Assembly: GCA_027365475.1 (NCBI GenBank) | Contig: DAHXNI010000028.1 | Span: 1-41,362 of the forward strand | DNA length: 41,362 nucleotides | Origin: Pseudomonadota bacterium | GTDB lineage: Bacteria; Pseudomonadota; Gammaproteobacteria; JAKAQQ01 | Direction of reading: 5' to 3' | Shown here: piece after piece, positions 40,666-41,362 of the stretch | Numbering within the stretch: position 1 is the first letter of the stretch | Layout: each line of letters opens with the position of its first letter | Notes under the pieces: generated by a model | Seen by the model: only the letters and a program-made list of their open reading frames with translations | Told to the model about the DNA's origin: nothing | The model's database searches: none | Translations under genes and position numbers: made by a program

Positions 40666-41226
40666 ATGTGCTTCCATTTCTCCAGAGGTTCGATTTTCCT
40701 TGCCTCGGCCTCATTGCTTTTCCTGACAACAGGTGGTCGGGCAGCCGTGCGTCCAGTCAAACCTGCACCCGAATACACTCTGGAACAGCTGTCGAAAAGC
40801 ACTCACCTGGGGTTGATCGTGGTGCAAGGCGCCCCTCTCCCGATCCGGCTCGAAATACTCAAGACGGCATTGGTGAGCCCCTGGTCGACCGCCTGGAAAG
40901 ATCGCAACCAGATCGTCTGTCGCCTGAGGGAGCCTGTGGGAACTCACCTCAGTGATCGGGATGTACTGAGGTGTGCGACGAACAGAGAGCATTTTCAGCG
41001 TTTGGAGACCCTCCAGACTGATTGGTTTTTCGGTGTGCTCCATATGAACCAGCTTGGAATCGTGCGGGATATCGATCCCGGTAAACTGCGCGCGATCCTC
41101 GCGAAAGTTCCGCCTGCAGGCAGCAGTTACACACTCAAGGTTATGAATCACGGACACGTGGTCTCGGAATGGGTGATGCATAAAGGCCAGCTCGTGAAGG
41201 CATGGATGCGGCCAGTCCAGCACTAG
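40666..41226 (+). CDS. small secreted protein, paralogue 2
   Basis: A 186-aa protein with a signal peptide (FSRGSIFLASASLLFLTTGG). It shares the blocks SPWSTAWKDRNQIVCRL, a second Cys (VLRCATNREHF), LAKVPPAGSSYTLKV and VVSEWVM-KGQLVKAW with paralogue 1. The loops and central linker differ. I chose the ATG at 40666 because the signal peptide follows it; a longer upstream reading from 40522 has a non-conserved N-terminus. The gap to paralogue 1 is 130 bases with no clear terminator, so one transcript is possible. Tandem duplication is the obvious origin. Confidence 0.75.
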   Translation: MCFHFSRGSIFLASASLLFLTTGGRAAVRPVKPAPEYTLEQLSKSTHLGLIVVQGAPLPIRLEILKTALVSPWSTAWKDRNQIVCRLREPVGTHLSDRDVLRCATNREHFQRLETLQTDWFFGVLHMNQLGIVRDIDPGKLRAILAKVPPAGSSYTLKVMNHGHVVSEWVMHKGQLVKAWMRPVQH

Positions 41227-41254
41227 TAGAGCGTTCCATTAAAAAGCAGGCATA

Positions 41255-41362
41255 TCATGCGGACTCGGGTTCAAAGTCAAAGTTTCTCCATCGGTGAACA
41301 ACAGGGCTGGCGTTGATTTCCTTGACTCCTTTGAGAATGCGTTCCTTGAGTTCTTCCCAGGA
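41255..41362 (-). CDS. C-terminal end of a transposase (cut by window end)
   Basis: The frame enters from the right edge and reads SWEELKERILKGVKEINASP then VVHRWRNFDFEPESA to a TGA at 41257-41255. The INASPVVHRW pattern resembles the end of IS630-type DDE transposases, as far as I can recall. Only 35 residues are visible, so the family is tentative. Confidence 0.5.
   Translation of the reverse strand, partial: SWEELKERILKGVKEINASPVVHRWRNFDFEPESA

Noticed and set aside
1-41362. CRISPR arrays or rRNA genes.
   Set aside because: No regularly spaced short direct repeats and no rRNA-like segment were seen on either strand.

Overview
The window looks like a chromosomal stretch of a moderately high-GC gammaproteobacterium. 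Housekeeping genes appear in familiar gammaproteobacterial neighbourhoods: coaBC-dut, pyrE back to back with xthA, opgG-opgH, asmA-mutY-yggX near tRNA-Phe, and a TPR gene followed by lolB. A secreted sedolisin (S53), an enzyme class that works at acid pH, hints at an acidophile. That hint and any finer placement are inference.

Layout. (1) 1-3050: the tail of an unknown gene, then a small membrane protein whose last codons are displaced by a 2.3-kb insertion sequence. This IS has 16-bp inverted ends, a frameshifted DDE transposase and two passenger genes. (2) 3334-9510: coaBC, dut, a 66-aa protein, pyrE (minus), xthA, an AmpG-type permease and a Cys/Met-metabolism PLP enzyme. (3) 9543-12105: two TonB-C-terminal-like domains joined or separated by an A9 run, then an IS200/IS605 element with divergent tnpB and tnpA. 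(4) 12228-18106: osmoregulated periplasmic glucan synthesis. A secreted OpgG faces a convergent operon of a small unknown protein, OpgH and a second OpgG that is a coiled-coil lipoprotein. (5) 18107-23086: accessory block next to tRNA-Phe. It holds decayed DNA, an AbiEi-HipA fusion kinase with two large palindromic operators, a hipBA module and a broken P4-type integrase. (6) 23231-27701: cupin oxygenase, yggX, mutY and asmA, all minus. (7) 27725-34179: an island inserted in tRNA-Gly(CCC), bounded by 17-bp direct repeats of the tRNA 3' end. It carries abiEi, abiEii and a large NTPase-nuclease gene in overlapping order, and no integrase. (8) 34378-41362: TPR protein and LolB, then a sedolisin with a long structured leader, two paralogous small secreted proteins, and the end of a transposase at the window edge.

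The most interesting material is the accessory DNA at the two tRNA genes. Three toxin modules mix parts of the type II HipBA and type IV AbiE systems. One is a single-chain AbiEi-HipA protein. Another couples AbiE to a STAND-like NTPase with a C-terminal PD-(D/E)XK-like nuclease; that last gene carries three frameshifts. Clear frameshifts occur only in mobile or accessory genes, while the housekeeping genes read through cleanly. This argues for real decay rather than sequencing error, although the frameshift between the two TonB-like domains sits in a homopolymer and could be either.
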